Assembly (NCBI GenBank): GCA_026647565.1
Contig: JAPKGU010000012.1
Coordinates: 1-40,928 of the forward strand
DNA from: Phycisphaerales bacterium
Lineage (GTDB): Bacteria; Planctomycetota; Phycisphaerae; Phycisphaerales; UBA1924
Direction: 5' to 3'
DNA length: 40,928 nt
Shown: positions 26,795 through 35,469 of the stretch, piece by piece
How the letters are laid out: every line of letters starts with the position of its first letter
How positions within the stretch are numbered: the first letter of the stretch is position 1
The notes under the pieces: model-generated
Databases searched by the model: none
Seen by the model: only the letters and a program-made list of their open reading frames with translations
What the model was told of the DNA's origin: nothing
Made by a program: the position numbers and the translations under genes

Positions 26795-29355
26795 CGGACC
26801 GCTGGTCCGGCCGTAGCGGGAACTGGAGCTGCGTTTCCGCTCGACGCCCGTGACGACCGGACACGCTTGAGTCGAAGGCTGTTCAGCACCACACTCACGC
26901 TGCTGAAGGCCATCGCAGCGCTCGCGATCATCGGCGAAAGCAACCACCCGGTAAGCGGATAGAGCACGCCCGCCGCGACGGGGATGCCCACCACGTTGTA
27001 GATGAACGCCCAGAAGAGGTTCTGACGAATCGTCCGCATCGTCGCGTGCGAGAGGGCGATCGCCTGCGGCACCGCGCGCAGATCGCCCCGCATGAGCGTG
27101 ATGTCCGCCGACTCCATCGCGACGTCCGTCCCGGTGCCGACAGCGAGCCCGATGTCCGCCCGCGCGAGCGCCGGCGCATCGTTGATGCCGTCGCCCACCA
27201 TGCCCACGACGTGGCCCTCTTCCTGCAGCGATCGAACCTTGTCGGTCTTGTCCTTCGGCAGCACCTCGGCAAAGACGTGATCGACCCCCACTTGCGAGGC
27301 CACGGCCTCCGCCGTGAGGCGGTTGTCGCCGGTCATCATCACCACGCGCAGCCCCAGGCCGCGCATCGTCTCGACGGCCTCCTTGGACTCCGGCCGGATG
27401 GTGTCAGCGACAGCCACGATCCCCGCCTCACGCCCATCGATCGCAACAAACATCGGCGTGCGGCCCAGCGCCGCCAGTTTCGCTCCCTTTGTCGCAAGGG
27501 TGATCGCGACGCCGCGTTCCTCGAGCAGCGCCGCCTTGCCGACAAGCAGCCGCTTCCCATCCACGCTCGCCTCGACACCATGCCCGACGATCGCGCCAAA
27601 CTCCGTGGGCTCGACCAGTCGCGCGCTCCGGGCAGTCGCCTCGCGCACGATCGCCGCGGCGAGCGGATGCTCGCTGTGACGCTCCGCCGAGGCCGCCAGC
27701 CGCAGAAGTTCCTCAGCGTCAACGCCCGAGTTCGCGGCAGGGACGACATCCGTCACCGCGGGCCTCCCGTGTGTGATCGTCCCCGTCTTATCGAGCACGA
27801 TCGCGGTCAGTTTGTGCGCAGTCTCCAGCGCTTCGCCGTCCTTGATGAGGATGCCTTGCTCGGCCCCGCGTCCCGTGCCGACCACGATCGCCGTTGGCGT
27901 TGCCAATCCGAGCGCGCACGGGCACGCGATGATGAGCACCGACACCGCCGTGACCAGAGCCATGCTCAACCGGGAGTCTGGTGGCGACACGTACCACCAC
28001 ACGATGAAGGTCGCCAGTGCGATGCCGATCACGATGGGCACGAAGACGCCGCTGATCCTGTCGGCAAGGCGGGCGATCGGGGCCTTGCTCCCCTGGGCTT
28101 CCTGCACAAGCCGCACGATCTGCTGGAGTGCGGAATCGGCCCCCACCTTGGTCGCGATGAGCCGCAGGGCCCCGGTGGTGTTCATCGTCGCGCCGAAAAC
28201 GCTGTCGCCGGCCTTCTTCTCGACGGGCAAGCTCTCGCCGGTCAGCATCGACTCATCGACTGCCGACTGCCCGCTCTCGACCGTGCCGTCCACGGGGATC
28301 TTCTCGCCGGGCCGCACCAGCACGCGGTCACCGACCACAACGGCCTCGATCGGCACGTCGCCCTCGACGCCATCCCGCAGCACCCGCGCGGTCTTGGGTT
28401 GCAGCCCGATCAGCCGCTTGATCGCTGCGGTGGTTCGGCCGGTGGCCCGGGCCTCGAAGTACTTGCCCAGAAGGATGAGCACGATGATGACCGCCGCGGC
28501 CTCGAAATAGACGGGCACCATGTGCGCCCCGCCCGTTGCGTCCGCGGAGTGCACACCGTGTGCCGATCCGCCCGCCCCCGCTGCGCCGCCCGCCACACCC
28601 GCGAAGAACGACGGCCAGGCCGTCGCCGCCAGCGAGTAGATGTACGCCGCGCCCGTGCCCATCGCGACCAGCGTGTCCATGTTCGCGCTGAAATGCCGGA
28701 GACCCTTCCAGGCCGAGCGGAAGAACTGCCACCCGCACCAGAAGAGCACGGGCGTGGTCAGCGCGAGCTGGAGCCAGTTGATCCAGGAAACATTGAACGC
28801 CTCGATCGTGCCGTGCGACATCGCGATGACAAGCACCGGCAGCGAAAGGGTCGCCCCGACGATGATCTTGACCAGCAGGCGCTGTGCCTCGGCCTCGCCC
28901 ACGCTCATGTGGGCCGAATGGTCGTCTCCGCCGACCGCTGCGTGCTGCCCGTGTTCGCGCGCCTGCGGTTCGTGCGACGCCTGCTCGCGCAACATCGCCG
29001 CACGATCGTGCCCGTGCTGTCCGTGCGACGCTTGGAGCCCGGCAGATCGGGCCTCGGGCACGATCGCTCTATACCCGATGTCGTCCACGGCCTTGGCCAG
29101 GGCCTCCGGGCCGGTAGCCACCGGATCGAACTTCACCGTTGCGACCTTGGTGGCGAAGTTGACACTCGCGGAGGTGACGCCGGGCTGCTTGGCCAGGCGT
29201 TTCTCGATGCGCATGGCGCACGAGGCGCACGTCATGCCCTCGATCGGCAGATCGCACCGCTCCGACACGGGCTGCGAAGGGTGCGATGGCGTCGAGCCGT
29301 GCGAGGTATCGCCGTGCGCGGGCGCGCGGTCATCGCCAGCGTTCTTGGTAGTCAT
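26788..29355 (-). CDS. copA: Copper-exporting P1B-type ATPase CopA
   Basis: An 855-residue inner-membrane pump that exports Cu(I). An N-terminal heavy-metal-binding domain has GMTCASC (Cys43, Cys46), followed by a His-rich linker (about 110-150; [20 protein letters not shown]) and a second His patch near 265-278 between membrane helices. Core motifs: TGES at 372-375, the copper-site CPC at 478-480, phosphorylation site DKTGT at 522-526, SEHPLA in the nucleotide domain, and [18 protein letters not shown]. The CPC motif and YN/MxxS-type residues in the last helices ([24 protein letters not shown]) indicate Cu(I). It is the third gene of the copper operon, 42 nt after csoR. The ATG at 29355 has AAGGG upstream. 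Confidence 0.97.
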   Translation of the reverse strand: MTTKNAGDDRAPAHGDTSHGSTPSHPSQPVSERCDLPIEGMTCASCAMRIEKRLAKQPGVTSASVNFATKVATVKFDPVATGPEALAKAVDDIGYRAIVPEARSAGLQASHGQHGHDRAAMLREQASHEPQAREHGQHAAVGGDDHSAHMSVGEAEAQRLLVKIIVGATLSLPVLVIAMSHGTIEAFNVSWINWLQLALTTPVLFWCGWQFFRSAWKGLRHFSANMDTLVAMGTGAAYIYSLAATAWPSFFAGVAGGAAGAGGSAHGVHSADATGGAHMVPVYFEAAAVIIVLILLGKYFEARATGRTTAAIKRLIGLQPKTARVLRDGVEGDVPIEAVVVGDRVLVRPGEKIPVDGTVESGQSAVDESMLTGESLPVEKKAGDSVFGATMNTTGALRLIATKVGADSALQQIVRLVQEAQGSKAPIARLADRISGVFVPIVIGIALATFIVWWYVSPPDSRLSMALVTAVSVLIIACPCALGLATPTAIVVGTGRGAEQGILIKDGEALETAHKLTAIVLDKTGTITHGRPAVTDVVPAANSGVDAEELLRLAASAERHSEHPLAAAIVREATARSARLVEPTEFGAIVGHGVEASVDGKRLLVGKAALLEERGVAITLATKGAKLAALGRTPMFVAIDGREAGIVAVADTIRPESKEAVETMRGLGLRVVMMTGDNRLTAEAVASQVGVDHVFAEVLPKDKTDKVRSLQEEGHVVGMVGDGINDAPALARADIGLAVGTGTDVAMESADITLMRGDLRAVPQAIALSHATMRTIRQNLFWAFIYNVVGIPVAAGVLYPLTGWLLSPMIASAAMAFSSVSVVLNSLRLKRVRSSRASSGNAAPVPATAGPAVRS

Positions 29356-29397
29356 GGCTCTTGCCCTTGTGCGTTGACGCGTGGCGCGCCGTCGCGC

Positions 29398-29850
29398 TCA
29401 GCGTGCGATCCTTCCGACCAGTTCAATCAGCTCCTCGACCATCGCGTCCTGCTGTTGCTTGTCGCCGTGCATGGCGCGGCTGGCGCAGTGCCCGAGGTGG
29501 TTCCTCAGCAGGTTCTTCGCCACGGATCGCAGCGACTCCTGCACCGCCGCGCACTGCTGGATGATGTCCGCGCAGTAGCGGTCCTCCTCGATCATCGCGG
29601 CGATGCCGCGGACCTGGCCCTCGATGCGCCTGAGGTGCCGGAGGTTGGCGGCCTTGAGACCGGCGTCGACGCCCGCGGCGTGCGCGCCGGGGCCGAACCC
29701 ATCCAGCGTCGATGCCGCCACGTCTGTCGCCGCGCAGCCGCAGCAAGCGGCGGCCTTCGCGCCGGTCCCCGAAGCGCCGTCAGCAACGTGTCCGTTGCGG
29801 GATGGGCTCGCAGTCTCGCTCTTCGATCCGGACTTCTTGCGTCTCTTCAT
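29398..29850 (-). CDS. csoR: CsoR-family copper-sensing repressor
   Basis: A 150-residue CsoR/FrmR-type repressor. The four-helix core occupies about 65-150 (NLRHLRRIEGQVRGIAAMIE, DRYCADIIQQCAAVQESLRS). The copper ligands fall at Cys93, His118 and Cys122, with exactly the 25 and 29 residue spacing of Cys36/His61/Cys65 in M. tuberculosis CsoR, so it is a Cu(I) sensor. Unusual is an about 65-residue N-terminal extension with a basic opening MKRRKKSGSK and a Cys cluster AACCGCAAT (Cys36, Cys37, Cys39). The start at 29850 has AGGA about 10 nt upstream. It lies between the HMA protein and copA. It should release DNA when Cu(I) binds, turning on the operon, consistent with a palindrome at the promoter. 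Confidence 0.95.
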   Translation of the reverse strand: MKRRKKSGSKSETASPSRNGHVADGASGTGAKAAACCGCAATDVAASTLDGFGPGAHAAGVDAGLKAANLRHLRRIEGQVRGIAAMIEEDRYCADIIQQCAAVQESLRSVAKNLLRNHLGHCASRAMHGDKQQQDAMVEELIELVGRIAR

Positions 29851-29904
29851 GACTGATCGTCCTTCAGACAATGTTCCGCGTTGGGACCCGGCGCTCGCCC
29901 TCAC

Positions 29905-30219
29905 TCAACCGCAGCAGCCACGTCGGGCGTTGCCGGGATTGCCCGAGTCACAGCACGCACTTTGGGTGGCCGTGCCATTTGAGGGGCTGGTCTCCCTGAT
30001 TCGCACCGGATATCCCGCCTCTTCGACGGCCGCCAGTGCCGCCGCGACGCTCAGCCCATCGGGGGCTTCGATCTCCGCGTTGCCCACGGCGACCGAGCGG
30101 ACAGTGACGCCGGGAACCCGTCCGAGCGCTCCGGAGACCGCCCGGACGCAGTGGCCGCAGCTCATGTCGTCGATGGCGAGGGTGTACCGAGTCGGTTGCG
30201 ATTGGGTCGTTGCGCTCAT
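29905..30219 (-). CDS. Heavy-metal-associated (HMA) copper chaperone-like protein
   Basis: A 104-residue cytoplasmic protein with one HMA domain (about 10-75): ferredoxin-like fold with MSCGHC at 19-24 (Cys21, Cys24), the Cu(I)-binding loop of CopZ/Atx1 chaperones. After the domain it has a Cys-rich tail (SACCDSG and GCCG ending), not present in ordinary CopZ, which could hold additional copper. The start at 30219 has AGGAG 7 nt upstream. First gene of the operon HMA-csoR-copA; it should hand copper to CopA. The adjacent promoter carries a CsoR-like palindrome. Confidence 0.93.
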   Translation of the reverse strand: MSATTQSQPTRYTLAIDDMSCGHCVRAVSGALGRVPGVTVRSVAVGNAEIEAPDGLSVAAALAAVEEAGYPVRIRETSPSNGTATQSACCDSGNPGNARRGCCG

Positions 30220-30235
30220 GTGAAGCTCCTGCTCA

Positions 30236-30264
30236 AGCATACTCCCCCTGGGTATGCGGTACAA
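30236..30264 (-). promoter_or_regulatory. Copper-operon promoter with overlapping CsoR-type operator
   Basis: On the minus strand TTGTAC (30259-30264) and TATGCT (30236-30241) are separated by exactly 17 nt, a good -35/-10 pair. Between and over the -10 box is the interrupted palindrome GCATACCCAGGGGGAGTATGC (30237-30257): 6-bp arms GCATAC/GTATGC with a G/C-rich centre, matching the CsoR box pattern ATACCC-n-GGGTAT. Binding would block RNA polymerase. The expected start of transcription is near 30229, only about 10 nt before the ATG of the HMA gene, so the leader is very short and the first bases fall in its ribosome-binding site; the true start could be displaced. Confidence 0.6.
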
Positions 30265-30372
30265 CTCTGATGCTCTGGTTCTTCCGACGTTTCATCGATA
30301 CGCACATCCCAGCGCCCCTCGAATGACGCGTTCACATGCCGAACGACATCGAGTTCCTGGTGGACGGGGGTA

Positions 30373-30489
30373 CGCAGCCTGGAGAACGCCGAAGGCCAGA
30401 CCACGCGACGCTGGACCAGCAGCGGGAAGCGCGATCACGGCGGCCACCCGTGGATCACCGCGATCGTCAATCGCATCCTCACCAACCCG
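30373..30489 (+). pseudogene. Remnant of a large serine recombinase
   Basis: In one frame the codons read RSLENAEGQTTRRWTSSGKR followed by DHGGHPW, TAIVNR and ILTNP. This follows the pattern of the zinc-ribbon-preceding recombinase domain of large serine recombinases (L-N-x-x-G-x-x-T-x-R-W-T-x-x-x-G, GGRPF/W, L-x-R-L-L-T-N-P). Catalytic N-terminal and C-terminal parts are absent, and there is no start. It points to a decayed integrase or transposon next to the copper operon. Confidence 0.5.
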
Positions 30490-30670
30490 ACCCAACACGA
30501 TCGCTTGGCGTTTGCGCCGCGCGACCCCGCGCTTCGGGCGGGACCCTCGCGTTCGGTCCCCTCGGGACCCCGCGACCGCAAGCCATCACTTAAGCCGTCT
30601 CACGAGCCACCTGACGAGCCACCACCTGAGCCGTCCCCAGCAACGCAACCGTCCTCTGGGCCGCCATGCG

Positions 30671-30905
30671 GTGACTCCACGCGGCCCGAGTCACTGCCCA
30701 GATGTCGAGTCTCAGAGTCCGGCCGTGATCCGGCTCAAAGTCCGGCTCTGGGCGCGCGGCCCAGAACTCTGGCCGCGGCGTATCTCGCGGAAATCCGCGG
30801 CAGCGGCGCGAGTTCTCGCTTTGCCCGGCACTCGAACCTGCCTCAGCGAATCAAAAAGCGGAGTGGGCAACCGGCCGCGATAGTGGCTCAGGGGCTTGTG
30901 CCTCT
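30671..30905. repeat. Cluster of four stem-loops
   Basis: Perfect hairpins: GTGACTC/GAGTCAC with 10-nt loop (30671-30694); TCTGGGC/GCCCAGA with 5-nt loop (30747-30765); CGCGG/CCGCG with AAAT loop (30786-30799). A fourth, AGGGGC-TTGT-GCCTCT (30890-30905), has one G-U pair. AGTCCGGC is also repeated (near 30716 and 30739). They may reflect a structured RNA, a recombination site, or just GC-rich chance pairing. Confidence 0.35.
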
Positions 30906-31593
30906 GGTGATTCACATGGATGTTCGAATCACCTGCTGTGGGAGCCGAACTTGGCTAGGGCAGAGGATCTTTTCGCGGCACAGAATGGCATGATTTGGCC
31001 GTTACGGTTGGCAGGAAATGTCCAGAGTTGTCGTGGTTTCGCTGTCGGATTCGTCGGGGGTGACGAGGCCGTTGTTTGACCTAAGTCTTTTGGTGATCGA
31101 AAGTTGCGAGATCTCGCTCGATGGAGGTCTGACAGGGTGGAGTTTGGCGGGATGCCGCGGGGATGGGCGCGGCGGAAAGCGGAGTTGTCTGGCGTCGATC
31201 GTGGCTCGGGTCAGAGACTTTGACGCTCTGGCGCGGAGTCCAAACGAAGGCCAGACAAGGCTCTGAGACGTGCGATTGGTGTGCGTGCGCCGACCCTTTC
31301 GTTTCGTTGCGTGTTGCATGCTCACGCGCTCTTCGAGTTGCCCGCCGTCGCGGACAACCCGGTGCAGAGCGCGAGCGTGACGGCGCGGAACGCTGGGCCT
31401 TGAAAGATGGTCATTTGCTCGCGTTCCCCGTCATGGACCCGCGAGGCCTCACGGGGACACGCGAGGGGAGTCTCTTTTGGAAGGTGCGGGCATCTTCACG
31501 CTCTCTGAACGCATGGGCGGGCTCACACACGCCACCGTCCGGGCCCATTCCTGGGGCCGCGCGGATGCTGTTGGCGTGCTGTAAGATGGGCGT

Positions 31594-32175
31594 GTGACGG
31601 ACTCCGGGAGCGACCAAGACGCCACCGTGCTGATGCAGGCTGCGGCGAACGGTGACTCGTCAGCCGCGGCGCGACTGCTGCCTCTGGTGTACGAGCAGCT
31701 GCGAAAGGCGGCGCAGAACCAGATGGCGAGTGAAAGGGCCGGCCATACGCTGCAGCCCACGGCTCTGGTTCACGAGGCATTCGTGAAGTTGATCGGGGAG
31801 CGGCGTGTGCCTTGGCAGAGCCAGCGGCACTTCTACGCCGCGGCGGCCGACGCGATGCGGCAGATCCTGCTGGATCACGCGCGTTCACGTGGACGAGTGA
31901 AGCGGGGCGGGGCTCGCGAGCAGGTGCCTCTGAGCCTCGTCGACATCGCGGATTCATGGGATTCTGATTCAACCGTGAGCCTCAGCGATGCAATTCGACG
32001 CTTGGAGTCAGAGGACAACGACATCGCGGAGGTTGTTCGGCTCCGGTTCTATGCGGGGCTGAGTATCGAAGCAACAGCCGAGGCGATGGGCATCTCGCCC
32101 GCAACCGTCAAGCGACGGTGGGAGCTCGGTCGGACGTGGCTCTTTCGAGAGCTGCAGCGCGAGGGTCACGCGTGA
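31594..32175 (+). CDS. ECF RNA polymerase sigma factor (kinase-linked planctomycete/acidobacterial type)
   Basis: A 193-residue ECF sigma factor of the group linked to Ser/Thr kinases (TIGR02999-like). Region 2 has LLPLVYEQLRKAAQNQMASE and the group-typical phrase LQPTALVHEAFVKLI, then RHFYAAAADAMRQILLDHAR; region 4 ends with LSIEATAEAMGISPATVKRR and W. It directs RNA polymerase to promoters of its regulon. The start is a GTG at 31594 with no strong ribosome-binding site. The stop overlaps the GTG of the kinase (GTGA), so the two are translated together. There is no anti-sigma gene, suggesting that the kinase controls it (known model for this group, inference here). Confidence 0.93.
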   Translation: MTDSGSDQDATVLMQAAANGDSSAAARLLPLVYEQLRKAAQNQMASERAGHTLQPTALVHEAFVKLIGERRVPWQSQRHFYAAAADAMRQILLDHARSRGRVKRGGAREQVPLSLVDIADSWDSDSTVSLSDAIRRLESEDNDIAEVVRLRFYAGLSIEATAEAMGISPATVKRRWELGRTWLFRELQREGHA

Positions 32176-35100
32176 GCACGAATCCGGGCAAACTCGACCG
32201 TGTCGCACAGATCCTCGAGCAGACCGCCGCCCTGGAAGGGGCGGCGCGATCGGCATTTCTCGGAACCGCGTGCGGGGGCGATGCATCGCTGCGTTCGGAG
32301 GTCGAGTCGCTGCTTTCTGCTCGCGACGCGGCGAAGGCATTCCTCGGGTCTCCGACCGGGCAGGATGTTCCGCGGGTGGGTAGCTCGCCGCTGAGCGAGG
32401 CGATGACGTCTCCGGGGTGCGATGCGGCCACGCTCGGGCCGAGCCACGAGTCGCCCGGCACTCTGATCGGGCCGTACAAGCTGCTTCAACTGATCGGCGA
32501 GGGCGGTTTCGGCTCGGTCTTCATGGCCGAGCAGGAGCGGCCGGTCCAGCGCAAGGTGGCGCTCAAGGTCATCAAGCTGGGGATGGACACGCGACAGGTG
32601 GTAGCCCGATTCGAGCAGGAGCGCCAAGCCCTGGCGTTGATGGACCACCCGAACATCGCGCGGGTGCTTGATGCTGGGGCGACCGAGACGGGTCGGCCGT
32701 TCTTCGTGATGGAGCTGGTCAAGGGCGACCCGATCATCGCCTTTTGCGACAAGAACGACCTGTCGATCGATCAGCGGCTGGACCTGTTCTCGCAGGTCTG
32801 CAACGCGGTGCAGCACGCGCACACAAAGGGGATCATCCACAGGGATATCAAGCCCAGCAACGTCCTGGTGAGCACGCAGGACGGCAGGCCCCATGCCAAG
32901 GTCATCGACTTCGGGATCGCGAAGGCGACCGCGAGCAAGCTGACCGAGCGAACGCTGTTTACCGAGCACAAGGCTCTGATCGGTACTCCGGAGTACATGA
33001 GCCCGGAACAGGCGGAGGGCTCGCTTGACATCGACACGCGGACGGATGTGTACTCGCTGGGCGTGCTGCTGTACGAGCTTCTGACCGGCACGACGCCGTT
33101 CAGCAGCAAGGAGCTGCGATCCGCGGCGTTTGCCGAGGTCCAGCGGATCATTCGGGAGGTTGAGCCCCCTCGGCCCAGCACGCGACTGAGTGCAAACTCC
33201 GACACGATCGCCAGTATCGCGGCCAAGCGGCGCACCGAGCCACGCAAGCTCGGCGCGATTGTGCGAGGTGAACTGGACTGGATCGTGATGAAGGCATTGG
33301 AGAAGGACCGCCAGCGCCGGTATGAGACGGCGAACAGTCTCGCGATGGACGTCAGGCGGTACCTCGCGGGCGAGGCGGTGCTCGCCGCCCCTCCGAGCAA
33401 CCTCTACAGGGTCCGCACGTTCATTCGGCGCAACCGGGTGGTCGTGACGGCGGGCGGCGCCGTGGCTGTTGCGCTGCTGCTCGGGGTCACTGGAACGAGC
33501 GTCGGCCTTTCGCGTTCGCGCGCCTGGAATCGAGTGGTTGCGGGGCAGCGCGATACCGCAACAGCGGCGCTGGCGAGCGTCGCCGAAGCGGCGAGGGCCC
33601 GAGCGGCCTCGGTCGGTGGCGGGTCCGAGGTTGGTGCGAGTGAACCCGAAGAGGGGCGCGATCCAGTGAAGGTCCTCGCGGACACGACTGTCCGCATGAT
33701 CGACAGCATCGACGAGCTGCGTCGGGCCGAAGCGGACCAGCGTGAAGCGGCGGAGGACAAGCGGCGCGAGGCCGAGCTCGCTCGGGAACGGGCCGACGAG
33801 ATTGCCGCGTTCCTTCGAGAGATACTGCGGGCGGCAGATCCGGCACAGGGAGGCGCCCAGACAACCCTGGTGAGCGTGCTGCGGAAGTCGGACTCGCTGT
33901 TTGACGCGCGGCTGCGGGGCCAGCCCGAGGTCGAGCTCGCGCTCCGCGAGACGATCGGACAGACGTACGCGAACCTGGGTTTACATAGGGATGCGCTTCC
34001 ACATCTGCAACGGGCGCTTGCGCTCGCGGCCCGCGTCGATGTGCCGCCCGCGGATGAGAGCGGGCAAGAGGGTCGCTTCCAGTGGCTCCAGCGCTGGATG
34101 CAGCCGGTGTTCAAATCCTGCATCGCGATCGGGGAGGCGGATCGGGTGCTGGTGATCACGAAAGCGGTGGCCGACGAGCTGGCGCAGGAGCGAACGGAGG
34201 ATGATCCGACGGTCAAACTCGTCCGACTTGGCGTCGAAGCTCTCGGGCCTGCCATCTCCTTGGCGAAGGGCACGCTCCAAGTGCCCGCCGCGCCCTCCCA
34301 ACCGCCCGCGGGCTCGCGCCCCGCGAACTGGCGCCTCGATCGCGCACTCAAGCGGCTCGAGGAGCGGCGCGGGCAGTATGGCGAGTCGGATCTTCGCACG
34401 ATCGACGCGAAGTTCGATGTAGCTGAAATCATGGAGGAACCGACCGAGGCAGAGGCGATGTACGCCGAAGCCCTCGCGGCGGAGGCCCTGCTTCGCGCTC
34501 CGGACGATCCCGCGCGCCAGCGTCACCAGTTTCAGCACGCGATCTCGAGGGCTTCTCGGCTTGGTCCGGCGGATGCGGTCGCTCTCCTCGAGAGCGCACT
34601 CCGAGAGTCAGAGCGTGTTGCAGGACATGGGAAAGTCGAGACGATCGAGGTGCTGCGAGCGATCGCGGGCCACCAGGCGGAGCTGCCCGATCCTGAGGCG
34701 CAGCTGCGGTCTTTGCGTGCCGCGACGGCGCTCGCGAGGGCACAGCTCGGGGCGGCGCATCCGACCACGCTGGTCACCGTCATGGAGACGGCTCCGCTGC
34801 TCGCGCAAGCGGGGGAGTACGCGGAAGCAGAGCGGCTGCTGCGCGAGTGCGGCGCGGCGATCGAGCAGGGGGCTGGCGCTGCAAGCCCATTCCTCGCGGC
34901 CGCGCACGGAGGCCTCGCGCACGTGCTCGCGGCCCAGGGGCGACACGCCGAGGCGGTCGAGTTGCTCCGCCCGGTGATCGCTCGCATGGACGCTTCGCCG
35001 GGGTTCGGCGCCACGCAATCGTTCGATCCTCGATCCCGGCTGATCGAATCTCTCATCGCCCTGGGGCTGTGGGACGAGGCGGCGAAGGAACTGGAATGGT

Positions 35101-35264
35101 TCGCGGCCGACCCGAGCGCGGAGAGCCCGCTGCCGCAGTCATTGCGGCGCCACGGAGCTCGCCTCTGGGCGCGTCTGTACGAGCAGCGTTCATTGAAGGA
35201 GCCCGGCAAGGGATTCGACGAAGAGGCGGCCCACTGGCGTGCGACGGCCGGGAGGTCGCCCTGA
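32172..35264 (+). CDS. Membrane Ser/Thr protein kinase with C-terminal repeat region
   Basis: A 1030-residue kinase. Residues 1-100 resemble the N-terminal segment of planctomycete kinases of this kind (LDRVAQILEQ, LRSEVESLLSA). The Hanks kinase domain covers about 102-400: Gly loop GEGGFGSV (109-116), VALK (Lys132), HRDIKPSN (Asp225), DFG (246-248), GTPEYMSPEQ (271-280). A single membrane helix lies near 422-446. Outside the membrane an Ala/Arg/Glu-rich coiled coil (about 520-590) and TPR-like helix pairs (about 600-1020, for example HRDALPHLQRALALA) could sense a ligand. It overlaps the sigma factor gene by four bases and presumably phosphorylates it or its partner. Confidence 0.95.
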   Translation: MSTNPGKLDRVAQILEQTAALEGAARSAFLGTACGGDASLRSEVESLLSARDAAKAFLGSPTGQDVPRVGSSPLSEAMTSPGCDAATLGPSHESPGTLIGPYKLLQLIGEGGFGSVFMAEQERPVQRKVALKVIKLGMDTRQVVARFEQERQALALMDHPNIARVLDAGATETGRPFFVMELVKGDPIIAFCDKNDLSIDQRLDLFSQVCNAVQHAHTKGIIHRDIKPSNVLVSTQDGRPHAKVIDFGIAKATASKLTERTLFTEHKALIGTPEYMSPEQAEGSLDIDTRTDVYSLGVLLYELLTGTTPFSSKELRSAAFAEVQRIIREVEPPRPSTRLSANSDTIASIAAKRRTEPRKLGAIVRGELDWIVMKALEKDRQRRYETANSLAMDVRRYLAGEAVLAAPPSNLYRVRTFIRRNRVVVTAGGAVAVALLLGVTGTSVGLSRSRAWNRVVAGQRDTATAALASVAEAARARAASVGGGSEVGASEPEEGRDPVKVLADTTVRMIDSIDELRRAEADQREAAEDKRREAELARERADEIAAFLREILRAADPAQGGAQTTLVSVLRKSDSLFDARLRGQPEVELALRETIGQTYANLGLHRDALPHLQRALALAARVDVPPADESGQEGRFQWLQRWMQPVFKSCIAIGEADRVLVITKAVADELAQERTEDDPTVKLVRLGVEALGPAISLAKGTLQVPAAPSQPPAGSRPANWRLDRALKRLEERRGQYGESDLRTIDAKFDVAEIMEEPTEAEAMYAEALAAEALLRAPDDPARQRHQFQHAISRASRLGPADAVALLESALRESERVAGHGKVETIEVLRAIAGHQAELPDPEAQLRSLRAATALARAQLGAAHPTTLVTVMETAPLLAQAGEYAEAERLLRECGAAIEQGAGAASPFLAAAHGGLAHVLAAQGRHAEAVELLRPVIARMDASPGFGATQSFDPRSRLIESLIALGLWDEAAKELEWFAADPSAESPLPQSLRRHGARLWARLYEQRSLKEPGKGFDEEAAHWRATAGRSP

Positions 35265-35469
35265 CAGGATACGCAGCGACGGGGAGGAAGCATGAGTCGA
35301 TGTAAACGGTTCGACACGCGCTCAGACTAGCGCATGAAGACATATCGGGTTCCGTGTGACTCTCGGTGGCGGTGCGGCGCCACGAGCGTGCGGTATCGCA
35401 CGCCCACGTGTCATTCGGTTGGTGGGTCTCGGCACCGCAGGCGCAGGTCAGCACATTCTGGAGCGAGTC
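35265..35469. other. Intergenic stretch before the giant surface protein
   Basis: Nothing is recognised apart from a hairpin GTGGCG/CGCCAC at about 35366-35384. The promoter of the surface protein is probably here; GGAG at 35460-35463 is its ribosome-binding site. Confidence 0.35.

Larger units (their letters stand above)
30265..31593. other. Long gene-free accessory stretch
   Basis: About 1.3 kb without a supportable gene. It contains a serine-recombinase remnant (30373-30489), a Pro/Ser-rich open frame that looks like chance, and four hairpins at about 30671-30905. From 30920 to 31590 I see only a weakly biased stretch with no frame, repeat or RNA signature I trust; the promoter of the ECF sigma gene must lie at its end. 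Confidence 0.5.

Noticed and set aside
27046-29856. Very long plus-strand open frame (about 936 codons) opposite copA and csoR
   Set aside because: It is antisense to two firmly identified genes, is Arg/His/Asp-rich without domains, and is explained by the GC-rich codon use of the real genes.
30815-30850. tRNA-like T-arm sequence on the minus strand (GCAGGTTCGAGTGCC)
   Set aside because: The T-stem does not pair properly and no acceptor, D or anticodon arm can be built around it.
30505-30993. Pro/Ser-rich open frame after the recombinase remnant
   Set aside because: It starts with TTG without a ribosome-binding site, covers the hairpin region, and shows no family likeness. Its first codons continue the recombinase remnant frame.
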